A stretch of 64,000 bases of DNA, from assembly GCF_900129545.1 (NCBI RefSeq), contig NZ_FQWB01000004.1:310001-374000 (forward strand), in the 5' to 3' direction. Position 1 is the stretch's first letter. Each line of letters starts with the position of its first letter. Below are positions 15,898 to 24,663 of the stretch, in pieces. The position numbers and the translations under genes are program-made. The DNA is from Flavobacterium fluvii. Lineage in GTDB: Bacteria; Bacteroidota; Bacteroidia; Flavobacteriales; Flavobacteriaceae. Under the pieces are notes generated by a model, which saw nothing but the letters and a program-made list of their open reading frames with translations, searched no databases and was not told the DNA's origin.

Positions 15898-16713
15898 TTA
15901 CCAAATAATAATAGTCTTTATCTGACCCTCATAATCAATATTTGCTTCTCCAATTTGAGAACAGCTACTTGGCCATTGGGATGCGTCTGGAAAGAATTCC
16001 CAGTATAATTTACTTTCACCTGAGTAAGAAAAATAAGTCCAACTAGTTTCAGAACTTTTAAATTCTGGACCATATCCCTGATTTATTATTCTGTTGGAAC
16101 CAGATAGAATTCCTTGTGAGTTATAACTATTGGATACAACAGTTCCAGCCTTCCAAGCTAAATGATATAAAGTAGTATTTAAGCTACTACAGTTTCCTGT
16201 AGGCTTATTTATAATTATTTTGAATTGTCCTTTAGGGTGTAAAACAGCAGTAGTTCCTCCTGTGCCACAAGGATAATTTGAAGTCGCAACATATTGGGTT
16301 GGATTATTTGTGGTGACGGCTTGATTTGGAACTCCTACAATTAAAAGTCCGTTTGTAAATAACAACGGAAATTCTAATACATCTTTCCCAATAGTAAAAG
16401 TCATAGAGGGTTTGGAAGAATTAAAAGTTCCAATTGTTTCTTTACCACTAGAGCAAGCTTTAGCAATAGAACCTGATAATGACAGATATGCTGTTCCAGC
16501 ACCATCATTTCTACTCCAATAATTTCCAGTAGGCTTACTACCATTATAAATACTCCCGCTTGTTCCAGTTCCACTAGTTCCAGTACCGACTGTTCCAGTT
16601 CCTGTCGTGCTGTCACTATTTGTTTGGTCGCCACCTAAGTCTTCTCCCAAATTGTCACAAGAATTTATAGCGAAGGCTATAAACATAAAAAGTATTAATT
16701 TATTTTTTTTCAT
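15898..16713 (-). CDS. Lipoprotein with Gly/Thr-rich linker, unknown
   Basis: Protein of 271 residues from the ATG at 16713; an upstream ATG at 16755 would add 14 residues before a second Met-Lys-Lys start, so the internal start is preferred. MKKNKLILFMFIAFAINSCD gives a lipobox (INSC). A low-complexity TGTGTVGTGTSGTGTSG linker follows, then a beta-rich domain with four or more Cys (KACSSGKE, NYPCGTGG, GNCSSLN, WPSSCSQIG) that may form disulfides. Function unknown; first gene of the minus-strand secreted-protein group. Confidence 0.7.
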   Translation of the reverse strand: MKKNKLILFMFIAFAINSCDNLGEDLGGDQTNSDSTTGTGTVGTGTSGTGTSGSIYNGSKPTGNYWSRNDGAGTAYLSLSGSIAKACSSGKETIGTFNSSKPSMTFTIGKDVLEFPLLFTNGLLIVGVPNQAVTTNNPTQYVATSNYPCGTGGTTAVLHPKGQFKIIINKPTGNCSSLNTTLYHLAWKAGTVVSNSYNSQGILSGSNRIINQGYGPEFKSSETSWTYFSYSGESKLYWEFFPDASQWPSSCSQIGEANIDYEGQIKTIIIW

Positions 16714-16807
16714 AAATAAAAGGTTAAAGGCTGTTACGGTTATTAGCTTTTTCATAATTTTATTTGTTTTTATGGTTAATATTTTTTATGATATAGTTGT
16801 TTTGAAT

Positions 16808-17017
16808 TCACTTCAGAAACCCTTCCCTCACTGCCCAACCTACCAATTGCTGCGTGTTTTTAAATCCTGTCTTACGCAACATATTGCGGCGGTGCGTTTG
16901 AACGGTACTTTTTGTAATACCCAGTTTTAGTCCAATAGTTTCACTGGTGTAACCGTTGCAGATCAACGTCAAGACTTTCAATTCGGATTTACTCAATACA
17001 TTGATTTCTTTGTCCAT
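16808..17017 (-). CDS. Stand-alone LuxR-type helix-turn-helix protein
   Basis: Protein of 69 residues that is essentially only a GerE/LuxR DNA-binding domain: LSKSELKVLTLICNGYTSET, then IGLKLGITKSTVQTHRRNML, then KTGFKNTQQLVGWAVREG. Most LuxR proteins carry a sensory or receiver domain; GerE-like stand-alone HTHs of this size exist. It is 94 bp upstream of the lipoprotein group and downstream of the inverted repeat at 17073-17128, so it may regulate that group. Confidence 0.85.
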   Translation of the reverse strand: MDKEINVLSKSELKVLTLICNGYTSETIGLKLGITKSTVQTHRRNMLRKTGFKNTQQLVGWAVREGFLK

Positions 17018-17072
17018 AGTGTTTAAAAATCTTGAAGGAATTTAAAGGAACTGCTATATATCAAATTTAATT

Positions 17073-17128
17073 AGAACCGGTTTAAATAAAAATACCTACT
17101 ATTGGGTATTTTTACTTAAACCGGTTCT
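17073..17128. repeat. 56-bp inverted repeat with 24-bp arms
   Basis: Left arm AGAACCGGTTTAAATAAAAA plus TACC, 8-nt loop TACTATTG, right arm GGTATTTTTACTTAAACCGG plus TTCT; 23 of 24 positions pair. Each arm holds the 8-bp palindrome AACCGGTT. There is no T-run after it on either strand, so it is not a standard terminator. It lies between two LuxR-type genes, 56 bp upstream of the small one (start 17017) and 52 bp downstream of the stop of the larger one (17180). Confidence 0.9.
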
Positions 17129-17179
17129 CAGAATTTTAAAAATTTTGTGTGGTAAATAAAAAGAAAAATTGCAGTAAAC

Positions 17180-17908
17180 TTAACTAGGGCTTAAACCAAA
17201 TGCAGTGGCAAATTTATAAAGCTCCGAAAAGGTTTTAATTTCAAGCTTTTGCTTAATATTTCGACGGTGTGTGTTTATGGTCAACTTTGTGATGAATAAA
17301 GTATCAGAAATGGCAGCGTTATTGTTACCAAGAACCAATAAACTTATAATTTCTTTTTCTTTGGGGGTAAGTCTGCAATATTTTGCAAAATTCTTTTTCA
17401 TCCAGTCACTTTCTTCCAATACACTGTTAATTTTTTTTGCTACAGTGCCTAAGGAATTCACTTCATTGACCGAAAGAATTATTTTATCGGAAACCAATTG
17501 ACCGGGAGTGTATAGCAATTTTGCAGAAGCAAAATACCATTTATAAGAAGTCTCGTCCAGTGCTTTTACACGATGGACAAAATTGAGGATTCTTTCTTTC
17601 TCCTGATTTTTTTGCATTACGTAATAACTGGCAACAATTTTATTTATCTCATCTGGCACAAAAAAATGATTAAAATAGCCTGGCCCCAGTTCAGCAAGTT
17701 CTTCCACATTATGTTTAAGAATATTGCAACCACAATTGTTCATATAAATAGTAGCTACTTTAGTAAGATCAATTACCAAAATATTTCCGGGCAAATAGTC
17801 TCCTATTGTTTCTAATGAAAAATCGCCTTTATGTATCTTGTTTTCCAATGTAAATAGCTGCTGCCTGCTAGTACAGATTATTTCACGGGTTGTCAGGTTA
17901 GTTTTCAT
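17180..17908 (-). CDS. LuxR-family regulator with N-terminal sensory-like domain
   Basis: Protein of 242 residues. The C-terminal 65 residues form a LuxR HTH (CRLTPKEKEIISLLVLGNNN, then DTLFITKLTINTHRRNIKQK). The N-terminal 170 residues look like a PAS-type or similar alpha/beta sensor, unassigned (KWYFASAKLLYTPG is shared in pattern with KWYVSSARLKKSENG of the next gene, so the two are paralogues). Thirteen bp separate it from the LuxR gene upstream. Confidence 0.82.
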   Translation of the reverse strand: MKTNLTTREIICTSRQQLFTLENKIHKGDFSLETIGDYLPGNILVIDLTKVATIYMNNCGCNILKHNVEELAELGPGYFNHFFVPDEINKIVASYYVMQKNQEKERILNFVHRVKALDETSYKWYFASAKLLYTPGQLVSDKIILSVNEVNSLGTVAKKINSVLEESDWMKKNFAKYCRLTPKEKEIISLLVLGNNNAAISDTLFITKLTINTHRRNIKQKLEIKTFSELYKFATAFGLSPS

Positions 17909-17920
17909 ATAACTCGGATA

Positions 17921-18535
17921 TTAGGAAGTGGACATATCAAAAACAACTGCATATTTCATTAATTCTGCCAAAGTTCTTATTTCAAGTTTTCTATTTATGT
18001 TTTTCCGATGTGTATTTACAGTATGTTCCGAAATGTAAAGTTTGACACTAATTTCAATATTAGTTCTTCCCATTGCCAATAATTCCAGAATTTCAGTTTC
18101 TCTTTTTGTGAGTAAACCGAGTTTATTATATATATTTTTTAGAAAATCCAGGTCTTCCATAACCTTATATATTTTCTCTTTGCAATCTCCTATTAATTCC
18201 AAATCATACGTAAAAATTACAATTTTTTGAAAAGTTCCATTTTCGCTTTTTTTTAATCTTGCAGAAGAAACATACCATTTAGCCTCAAGATTTTCTGTTT
18301 CGTTATTACCCCAAAAAAAACTATATACTGTTTCCTCATCTTCTTTATTTAAAAATCCGGCTATTTGTCTGGCTAATTCTTGTTGACTTTCTTCAGAGAG
18401 GGGCTCAAAAAAAGTTTGATTAAGCATCGAATCATCCGCTTTTTTTATATCCAAAGAACTTATATCGAAAACCTTTACTTGATCTGGAAAAAGCCTTTCA
18501 GCAATTGCACAAAGTTTATTTAGACAATTTTTCAT
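17921..18535 (-). CDS. LuxR-family regulator, paralogue of the preceding
   Basis: Protein of 204 residues. C-terminal LuxR HTH: LLTKRETEILELLAMGRTNI, then KLYISEHTVNTHRKNINRKL. The N-terminal 130 residues are a divergent sensor-like domain without recognisable ligand motif. First of three consecutive LuxR-type genes on the minus strand. A direct repeat TTATGCAC (18619-18644) lies 84-109 bp upstream of its start and may be an operator. Confidence 0.82.
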   Translation of the reverse strand: MKNCLNKLCAIAERLFPDQVKVFDISSLDIKKADDSMLNQTFFEPLSEESQQELARQIAGFLNKEDEETVYSFFWGNNETENLEAKWYVSSARLKKSENGTFQKIVIFTYDLELIGDCKEKIYKVMEDLDFLKNIYNKLGLLTKRETEILELLAMGRTNIEISVKLYISEHTVNTHRKNINRKLEIRTLAELMKYAVVFDMSTS

Positions 18536-18618
18536 ATCGAGTAATTATTAATTTCGTTTAACAAAAAAACAACTAAAAATATGAATTAGTCTTTTTAAAC
18601 CATTTTTAAACAGGGTAG

Positions 18619-18644
18619 TTATGCACGATATTGTGTTTATGCAC
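18619..18644 (-). promoter_or_regulatory. Direct repeat TTATGCAC x2, possible operator
   Basis: TTATGCAC at 18619-18626 and 18637-18644, start-to-start spacing 18 bp. It lies in the 365-bp AT-rich gap between the LuxR gene start (18535) and the acyl-CoA dehydrogenase terminator; nothing else was seen in that gap. Confidence 0.4.
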
Positions 18645-18845
18645 TTCCTTTTATTGAAACATAAATGATTAAGAACATATTAAACATAGAAAAATACATA
18701 TTAAACAACAAATAAAAACGACTAAACGTTAAAAAACCCGATTACAAACCACAAATACTGTTAAAAAACAATTAATATTGAAGAAGTTTTTGCTTTATAG
18801 AAACTATATAAAGCTTTTTTTGAATACCAAAATCTCAAAAATAAA

Positions 18846-18879
18846 AAACCCTTCCGATTTTATACTTTCGAAAGGGTTT
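18846..18879 (-). terminator. Terminator of the acyl-CoA dehydrogenase gene
   Basis: AAACCCTTCCG pairs with CGAAAGGGTTT (one mismatch); on the minus strand it is followed by a T-rich run. It lies 21 bp after the stop of the gene at 18900. Confidence 0.75.
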
Positions 18880-18899
18880 CTCATAAAATAATCTAGTAA

Positions 18900-20042
18900 T
18901 TATCCCGAAATAATACTCCTTGAAATCACGATTTTCTGAATTTCGGAAGTGCCTTCGTAAATTTGGGTAATCTTGGCATCCCGCATCAATCGCTCCACGT
19001 GGTATTCACGAACATAACCGTTTCCACCGTGAATTTGCACGGCTTCAATGGTGGTGTCCATGGCAGTTTGTGAAGCAAAAAGCTTTGCCATTGAACTACT
19101 GACATCATAATTGTGATGATTGTCTTTGTCCCAAGATGCCTTTAAACAAAGATGCCTTGCCGCTTCTATATTTACAAACATATCGGCCAATTTAAAAGCA
19201 ATAGCCTGATGATGGCAAATTTCCGTTCCAAAGGATTTACGCTCTTTCGAATATTTCAAAGCCAATTCATAAGCGCCGGAAGCGATTCCCAAAGCCTGGG
19301 AAGCAATTCCAATTCTTCCTCCTGCCAAAGTTTTCATCGCAAATTTAAAACCGAAACCTTCTTCTCCAATCCTGTTTTCTTTTGGCACTTTCACGTCATT
19401 GAATTGCAAAGAATGGGTGTCGGAACCCCGAATTCCCATCTTGTGTTCTTTGGGACCAATGGAAAATCCTGGCATATCCTTGGTCATAATCAAGGCGTTG
19501 ATTCCTTTGCTGCTTTTCTCTATATGCGTCTGGACAATAACAATATAAACCGAAGCTGTTCCGCCATTGGTAATCCAGTTTTTGGTTCCGTTTACCAAAT
19601 AATAATCGCCCATATCAATGGCGGTGGTTTTCTGCGAAGTGGCATCACTCCCCGCTTCGGGTTCACTCAAACAAAAAGCGCCGTGAATCTGGCCTGAAGC
19701 CAAAAGCGGCAACCATTGCTGTTTTTGTTCTTCGGTTCCAAATTCCTGCAAACCCCAACAAACAAGCGAATTATTGACGGACATCACTACCGAAGCCGAA
19801 GCATCAACTTTCGAAATTTCTTCCATGGCAAGGACATACGAAACCGTGTCGAGACCGCTCCCACCGTATTTTGGATCTACCATCATTCCCATAAATCCAA
19901 GTTCTCCCATTTTTTTGATTTGATCGGCAGGAAAAACCCCCTTTTCATCTCTTTCAATTACACCTGGCAATAATTCGTTTTGAGCAAAATCCCTGGCGGC
20001 TTGTTGCACCATTAATTGCTCTTCGGTTAGATTAAAATCCAT
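18900..20042 (-). CDS. Acyl-CoA dehydrogenase
   Basis: Protein of 380 residues, the usual length of the family. Signatures: CLSEPEAGSDATSQKTTA (FAD/substrate-binding loop), GIASQALGIASGAYELALKY, HGGNGYVREYHVERLMRDAK and ITQIYEGTSEIQKIVISRSI, whose Glu (YEGTSE) is the catalytic base of short-chain-type enzymes. It oxidises an acyl-CoA to the enoyl-CoA and passes electrons to ETF. Single gene with its own terminator; divergent from anmK. Confidence 0.95.
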   Translation of the reverse strand: MDFNLTEEQLMVQQAARDFAQNELLPGVIERDEKGVFPADQIKKMGELGFMGMMVDPKYGGSGLDTVSYVLAMEEISKVDASASVVMSVNNSLVCWGLQEFGTEEQKQQWLPLLASGQIHGAFCLSEPEAGSDATSQKTTAIDMGDYYLVNGTKNWITNGGTASVYIVIVQTHIEKSSKGINALIMTKDMPGFSIGPKEHKMGIRGSDTHSLQFNDVKVPKENRIGEEGFGFKFAMKTLAGGRIGIASQALGIASGAYELALKYSKERKSFGTEICHHQAIAFKLADMFVNIEAARHLCLKASWDKDNHHNYDVSSSMAKLFASQTAMDTTIEAVQIHGGNGYVREYHVERLMRDAKITQIYEGTSEIQKIVISRSIISG

Positions 20043-20126
20043 AATAGTTTAAGATAAAAATGTTGAACTCTCTCAAAGATACTTCTAAATACCGAAATTT
20101 TCAATTTTGATTCGTAAATTTGAGCA

Positions 20127-21203
20127 ATGAAAAAAAAACACTACAATGTCATCGGAGTTATGTCTGGAACCTCACTGGACGGCGTTGATTTAGCTCATAT
20201 TAAATTTCATTTCATCAACAATAAATGGGCTTTTGAAATTTTGGAAAGCGAAACTGTTGGCTACAGCCAAAATTGGATTGACCAATTAAAATCGGCAGTA
20301 GATTTTTCTGAAACTAAACTCGAGAAACTAAACCAAGACTACACCGCACTCTTGGCAAGTATCATTTCCACTTTTATTGAAAAACATAAAATTGAAAATT
20401 TGGATGCTGTTTGCTCACACGGTCATACTATTTTGCATCAACCGCAAAATGGATTTACGCTGCAAATTGGGAATTTACCTAAAATATCTACTTTAATTCA
20501 TCAAACGGTAGTTTGTGATTTCAGGGTTCAGGATGTAGAATTGGGAGGTCAAGGTGCGCCTTTGGTTCCAATTGGCGATCGCATTTTATTTTCGGAATAT
20601 GATTATTGCATCAATTTGGGGGGCTTTTCGAATGTGTCTTTCGAACAAAACGGAAAACGAATCGCATTCGATATTTCGCCAGTGAATACGGTTTTGAATT
20701 ATTATGCCAATCAATTGGGATTGGATTATGACGACAAAGGACAACTTTCCAAAACAGGAAAAATCAATGCCGATTTGTTGAATGAATTAAACGCATTGGA
20801 TTTTTACCAACAAAAATTTCCTAAATCATTGGGTTTTGAATTTGTAAAAGGAATCATTTTACCTCTAATCGAAAGCCACGAAATTTCCATTGAAGACAAA
20901 TTACGTACTTTTACTGAACACGTGGCTTTGCAAACGGCTTTGGCTTTAGAAGATATTGAAACTCGCAATGGTCGAATGCTGGTAACTGGAGGTGGTGCTT
21001 ACAATAATTTTCTTGTCGAACGCATTCAATCGCATTTGCCCGAAATGGAAATCATCATTCCATCCGCCAAAATATTGGAATTCAAGGAAGCCCTAATATT
21101 TGCCTTGCTTGGCGTTTTGAAATTACGAGACGAAATCAATGTTTTGAGTAGTGTAACGGGAGCTAAAATGGACCATAGTTCGGGAATAATTTATTCTTGC
21201 TAA
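20127..21203 (+). CDS. anmK: Anhydro-N-acetylmuramic acid kinase
   Basis: Protein of 358 residues starting with the family signature GVMSGTSLDGVDLAHI (ATP-binding loop). Other conserved parts: CSHGHTILHQP, VCDFRVQDVELGGQGAPLVPIGD, CINLGGFSNVS and VTGGGAYNNFL. The enzyme phosphorylates and opens 1,6-anhydro-MurNAc released by peptidoglycan turnover. The nhaA gene follows 12 bp later and may be cotranscribed. Confidence 0.95.
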   Translation: MKKKHYNVIGVMSGTSLDGVDLAHIKFHFINNKWAFEILESETVGYSQNWIDQLKSAVDFSETKLEKLNQDYTALLASIISTFIEKHKIENLDAVCSHGHTILHQPQNGFTLQIGNLPKISTLIHQTVVCDFRVQDVELGGQGAPLVPIGDRILFSEYDYCINLGGFSNVSFEQNGKRIAFDISPVNTVLNYYANQLGLDYDDKGQLSKTGKINADLLNELNALDFYQQKFPKSLGFEFVKGIILPLIESHEISIEDKLRTFTEHVALQTALALEDIETRNGRMLVTGGGAYNNFLVERIQSHLPEMEIIIPSAKILEFKEALIFALLGVLKLRDEINVLSSVTGAKMDHSSGIIYSC

Positions 21204-21215
21204 TTAAAATAGAAA

Positions 21216-22379
21216 ATGGAATTACAGCATACAACCACAAAACTATTCAAAGATTTTTTCGAAAGCGAAAAGTCGAGTGGCCTTGTATTGATAGGCTGCA
21301 CGGTGATTTCATTAGTATTGGCTAATTCTGTTTTTGGCTCAACCTACTTGCATTTTTGGCATACTAATTTAGGCGGACAACCTATTGAATATTGGATTAA
21401 CGATGGACTGATGACCATTTTCTTTTTGCTAATCGGTTTGGAATTAGAAAGGGAAGTTTATAAAGGAGAATTGTCCAATATCAAAAAAGCACTTTTACCC
21501 ATTTTCGGGGCAATTGGAGGAATGCTTGTTCCCGCAGCTTTGTATTTATCCTTTAATTACGGCACAAATACGCAATCGGGAGCAGGAATCCCGATGGCAA
21601 CCGATATTGCTTTTGCCTTGGGAATATTATCGTTGTTAGGCAACAGAGTGCCAACTTCCCTAAAAATATTCTTGACCGCTTTGGCCGTAATTGATGACTT
21701 GGGAGCGATTTTGGTGATAGCCGTATTTTATACCAAAGCATTGTTTTGGGACAATCTTTTAATTGCCTTGGGAATTTTTGGCTTCTTGTTAATCCTCAAC
21801 CGATTGAAAGTCAGAAACTTGATTCCTTATTTAATTGGCGGCGTGATAATGTGGTATTTTATGCTTCATTCGGGTGTTCACGCCACTATTACGGGAGTTC
21901 TATTGGCTTTTGCAATTCCTTTTGGAAACGGAAACAAAGAATCCACTTCTTATATTTTGCAGCATTTCCTCCATAAGCCAGTTGCTTTTATCATACTTCC
22001 CGTTTTTGCATTGGCCAATACGGCAATCGTTTTGAGTTCGAATATGGGCGAAGTTTTAGTGCAACATTACAGTATTGGAATAGCCTTGGGACTCATCGTG
22101 GGAAAACCGCTGGGGATTTTTGCATTGAGTTTCTTGGCCGTGAAATTGGGAATCTGCAACCTTCCGAGTGACTTAAACTGGAAATCCATAATTGGCGTAG
22201 GCTTTTTGGGAGGAATTGGTTTTACGATGTCTATTTTTGTCACCTTGTTGGCTTTTGACGATGCCACAATTATCAACAATGCGAAATTCATCATTCTGCT
22301 TTCTTCCTTGGCAGCGGGAACAATTGGTTTTTTTAGTTTGAAATTAACTTTAAAAAGGAAGCCACAAACATTTCAATAG
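21216..22379 (+). CDS. nhaA: Na+/H+ antiporter NhaA
   Basis: Protein of 387 residues with about twelve hydrophobic spans. The paired acidic residues of the ion site are in TALAVIDDLGAILVIAVFYT; PMATDIAFALGILSLLG and FLGGIGFTMSIFVTLLAF are further signatures. It exchanges sodium for protons in the inner membrane, controlling pH and salt balance. Twelve bp after anmK. Confidence 0.95.
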   Translation: MELQHTTTKLFKDFFESEKSSGLVLIGCTVISLVLANSVFGSTYLHFWHTNLGGQPIEYWINDGLMTIFFLLIGLELEREVYKGELSNIKKALLPIFGAIGGMLVPAALYLSFNYGTNTQSGAGIPMATDIAFALGILSLLGNRVPTSLKIFLTALAVIDDLGAILVIAVFYTKALFWDNLLIALGIFGFLLILNRLKVRNLIPYLIGGVIMWYFMLHSGVHATITGVLLAFAIPFGNGNKESTSYILQHFLHKPVAFIILPVFALANTAIVLSSNMGEVLVQHYSIGIALGLIVGKPLGIFALSFLAVKLGICNLPSDLNWKSIIGVGFLGGIGFTMSIFVTLLAFDDATIINNAKFIILLSSLAAGTIGFFSLKLTLKRKPQTFQ

Positions 22380-22444
22380 CCAACAATTTTTAGTAATTTT
22401 CAACGTTTTTAAAACGAATACGCTTTATAAATTTTAAACCACGA

Positions 22445-23335
22445 ATGAGCTCCACTATTTCTTCAGACCAAAAAAAATCATTTTTAATAGCCACACTATT
22501 ATTCGGAACGCTGTTGTTGATTTTATTCTTCATCCGATTTTGGCCTCCGGCCAACTTGGAAGAGCTAACTGGCGGCGGAGGTGGCGGTGGCGTTACCATA
22601 AACTTTGGCGACAGCGATTTGGGATCGGGTGCCAATTATAAAAGCGAAGTTTTGGACGTGCAAAATAAAGCCAGACAAACTCCAACGAAAGCAACACCAG
22701 ACGAATCTATTTTATCTCAGGAAAATTCCACCGAGGAAAGCGTGGTCATTCCACAGAAGGAAAAACCATTAAAACCAACACCTGTTTTAAAAGAAGAACC
22801 AAAGCCAGTTGTTGCACAAAAACCAAAAGTTTCCAACAATACCAATGATGCCTTGGCAAGTATCATGAAAGGTTCCAATAAAGGTGGCGATGGAGATGAC
22901 AATGTGGCTGGAAACAAAGGAAAATCAAACGGAAGTTTAAGTTCTAACGGATATTACGGAACGGGAGGTTCTGGAGGCGGAACCGGTGGAGGAAATGGAA
23001 CGGGCAACGGAACGGGAACAGGTAGCGGTTATGGCTCTGGAAGTGGCGGAGGTTCTGGAAATGGAACTGGTTATTCGCTGGGAAACAGGAAAGCAATTTC
23101 TAAACCTGCTCCAAAATACACTTGTAATGAAACCGGAAAAGTCGTTGTGGAAGTGTCCGTGGATAGAAATGGAAAAACCATAGACGCCATTGCAGGAATA
23201 AAAGGAACCACGAATACGGCAAAATGTTTATTGGACCAAGCCAGAATTGCTGCAATGAATACAAGATGGGATGCCAGCAGCAATGCACCGGATAAACAAG
23301 TAGGCAAGATTATTTATAATTTCAATTTGAATTAA
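22445..23335 (+). CDS. TonB-like energy transducer
   Basis: Protein of 296 residues: short cytoplasmic start, one membrane span (LIATLLFGTLLLILFFIRFW), a Pro/Lys-rich periplasmic stretch (KPLKPTPVLKEEPKPVVAQK), a long Gly-rich linker and a C-terminal TonB-type domain (GKVVVEVSVDRNGKTIDAIA). TonB carries proton-motive energy to outer-membrane receptors. ExbD and ExbB genes lie convergently right after it, which supports the assignment. The Gly/Asn/Thr linker is low-complexity in DNA as well. Confidence 0.85.
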   Translation: MSSTISSDQKKSFLIATLLFGTLLLILFFIRFWPPANLEELTGGGGGGGVTINFGDSDLGSGANYKSEVLDVQNKARQTPTKATPDESILSQENSTEESVVIPQKEKPLKPTPVLKEEPKPVVAQKPKVSNNTNDALASIMKGSNKGGDGDDNVAGNKGKSNGSLSSNGYYGTGGSGGGTGGGNGTGNGTGTGSGYGSGSGGGSGNGTGYSLGNRKAISKPAPKYTCNETGKVVVEVSVDRNGKTIDAIAGIKGTTNTAKCLLDQARIAAMNTRWDASSNAPDKQVGKIIYNFNLN

Positions 23336-23343
23336 AAAAGGAT

Positions 23344-23384
23344 TAGACGCCACAGATAACACGTATTAAACGGATTTTCACTGA
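23344..23384. repeat. Degenerate intergenic repeat (GCCACAGAT-type)
   Basis: GCCACAGATAACACGTATTA followed by AACGGATTTTCACTGAT looks like a decayed copy of the GCCACAGATTACACAGATT-type repeats I recall from many flavobacterial genomes. No second copy was recognised in this window. Confidence 0.4.
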
Positions 23385-23390
23385 TAAAAC

Positions 23391-23426
23391 AAAAATGCCT
23401 CGAAATTAATTTATCGAGGCATTTTT
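23391..23426. terminator. Bidirectional terminator between tonB and exbD
   Basis: AAAAATGCCTCGA pairs with TCGAGGCATTTTT around a 10-nt loop, between convergent genes. Confidence 0.85.
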
Positions 23427-23447
23427 TTATTTGTGAAATTTTGATGC

Positions 23448-23843
23448 TTACTTCGGACTGGTTGCAATCACGAATTTCAGATTGTTTTTTACTCCTATTT
23501 GCAATACATCCACTAAATCCTGCACTTGTAGATTAAAAGGAATTCTAACAATAACCGTTTGGTCTTTTTCGGCATTCATTTTCGACATTAAAGTCGTTTC
23601 TAATTCTTCGAAAGGAACAGCTTGCTTGTCGAGATAGAATTTCTTGTCTTCGGTAACAGACAAACTAATGTATTGTTTATTGGTTTTCTCGTTGGATTTG
23701 GCTTTTGGCAATGTCATTTTAATCACATTGGGATTTGCCAAAGTCGATATAATCAGAAAAAACAACAACAAGAAAAACATAATGTCACTCAACGAAGACG
23801 TGGCGACTTCGGCGTGGAATCTTCTTTTTCGTTTTATGGACAT
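23448..23843 (-). CDS. exbD: ExbD/TolR-family protein
   Basis: Protein of 131 residues: basic N terminus (MSIKRKRRFHAEVATSSLSD), one membrane span with the conserved Asp at its start (SDIMFFLLLFFLIISTLA) and a periplasmic domain ending VIATSPK. With ExbB it uses the proton gradient to drive TonB. The gene follows exbB with a 2-bp gap. Confidence 0.9.
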   Translation of the reverse strand: MSIKRKRRFHAEVATSSLSDIMFFLLLFFLIISTLANPNVIKMTLPKAKSNEKTNKQYISLSVTEDKKFYLDKQAVPFEELETTLMSKMNAEKDQTVIVRIPFNLQVQDLVDVLQIGVKNNLKFVIATSPK

Positions 23844-23845
23844 CG

Positions 23846-24541
23846 CTATGCTTTTTGAATAATATTTACAAATTCCAGTATTTGCTTTTGAATTTTCAAA
23901 GCAAAATTATCAATCTTCCCGTTCAACAAGTGGTAGGCGCTGTAAGCAATAATACCAACCAACAATCCGGCACCACTACTGATCATTTTTTCGTAAAGTC
24001 CTCCAGAAATATTACCAATACTGATATCCTCGGTAACCGAGATGCTGTAAAATATTTTGATAACCCCAGAAATGGTTCCAATAAATCCTAATGTTGGCGC
24101 AATACCGGCAATAAGCCCCAATTGTCCCAAATGTTTTTCCATCTCTCCAATTTCAATATCGGCAGCGCGATCCATATTGGATTCAATCTCGATAATCGGT
24201 CTTCCAATAATAAGAATTCCCTCTTTTATGATATTTCCCGAGGCCGTATTACTTCTTTCGGCGATTGAACGAGCCATATCCAATTTGCCCGAATGCAGAT
24301 TGTCCCTCACATCTCGCATTAAAAGCGCATCGATTTTGGAAACTCTATGAATGTATAAATAGCGTTCTACAATCAAATAAAAAGTATAAAATAACAATAT
24401 TGAAATTGGAATCAAGAAAAAACCTCCTTTTAAAATAAATTGTAAAACAGAAATTTCATTGTTTGTGGCAATTTTTTCTATGATTACGTTTGATGCGGCA
24501 TTGGCGATGGTGTCGGCTTGTAATTGTATTAAACTAAACAT
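23846..24541 (-). CDS. exbB: MotA/TolQ/ExbB proton-channel family protein
   Basis: Protein of 231 residues with three membrane spans (about residues 36-58, 135-158, 178-200) and family motifs LIAGIAPTLGFIGTISGVIK and SSGAGLLVGIIAYSAYHLL. It forms the inner-membrane channel of the TonB energising complex with ExbD downstream. The TonB gene is convergent next door, so the whole complex is encoded within 2.1 kb. Confidence 0.9.
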   Translation of the reverse strand: MFSLIQLQADTIANAASNVIIEKIATNNEISVLQFILKGGFFLIPISILLFYTFYLIVERYLYIHRVSKIDALLMRDVRDNLHSGKLDMARSIAERSNTASGNIIKEGILIIGRPIIEIESNMDRAADIEIGEMEKHLGQLGLIAGIAPTLGFIGTISGVIKIFYSISVTEDISIGNISGGLYEKMISSGAGLLVGIIAYSAYHLLNGKIDNFALKIQKQILEFVNIIQKA

Positions 24542-24663
24542 ATATTATTATTTTACTCATTAATTCTAAAAAATATTTGAAATTTGCAATAAAGATACTT
24601 TTCGATGTACAATTAAACTAAAAAAAACGAAAAATATTTTAACCCACCCCTATTTTAATAAAA

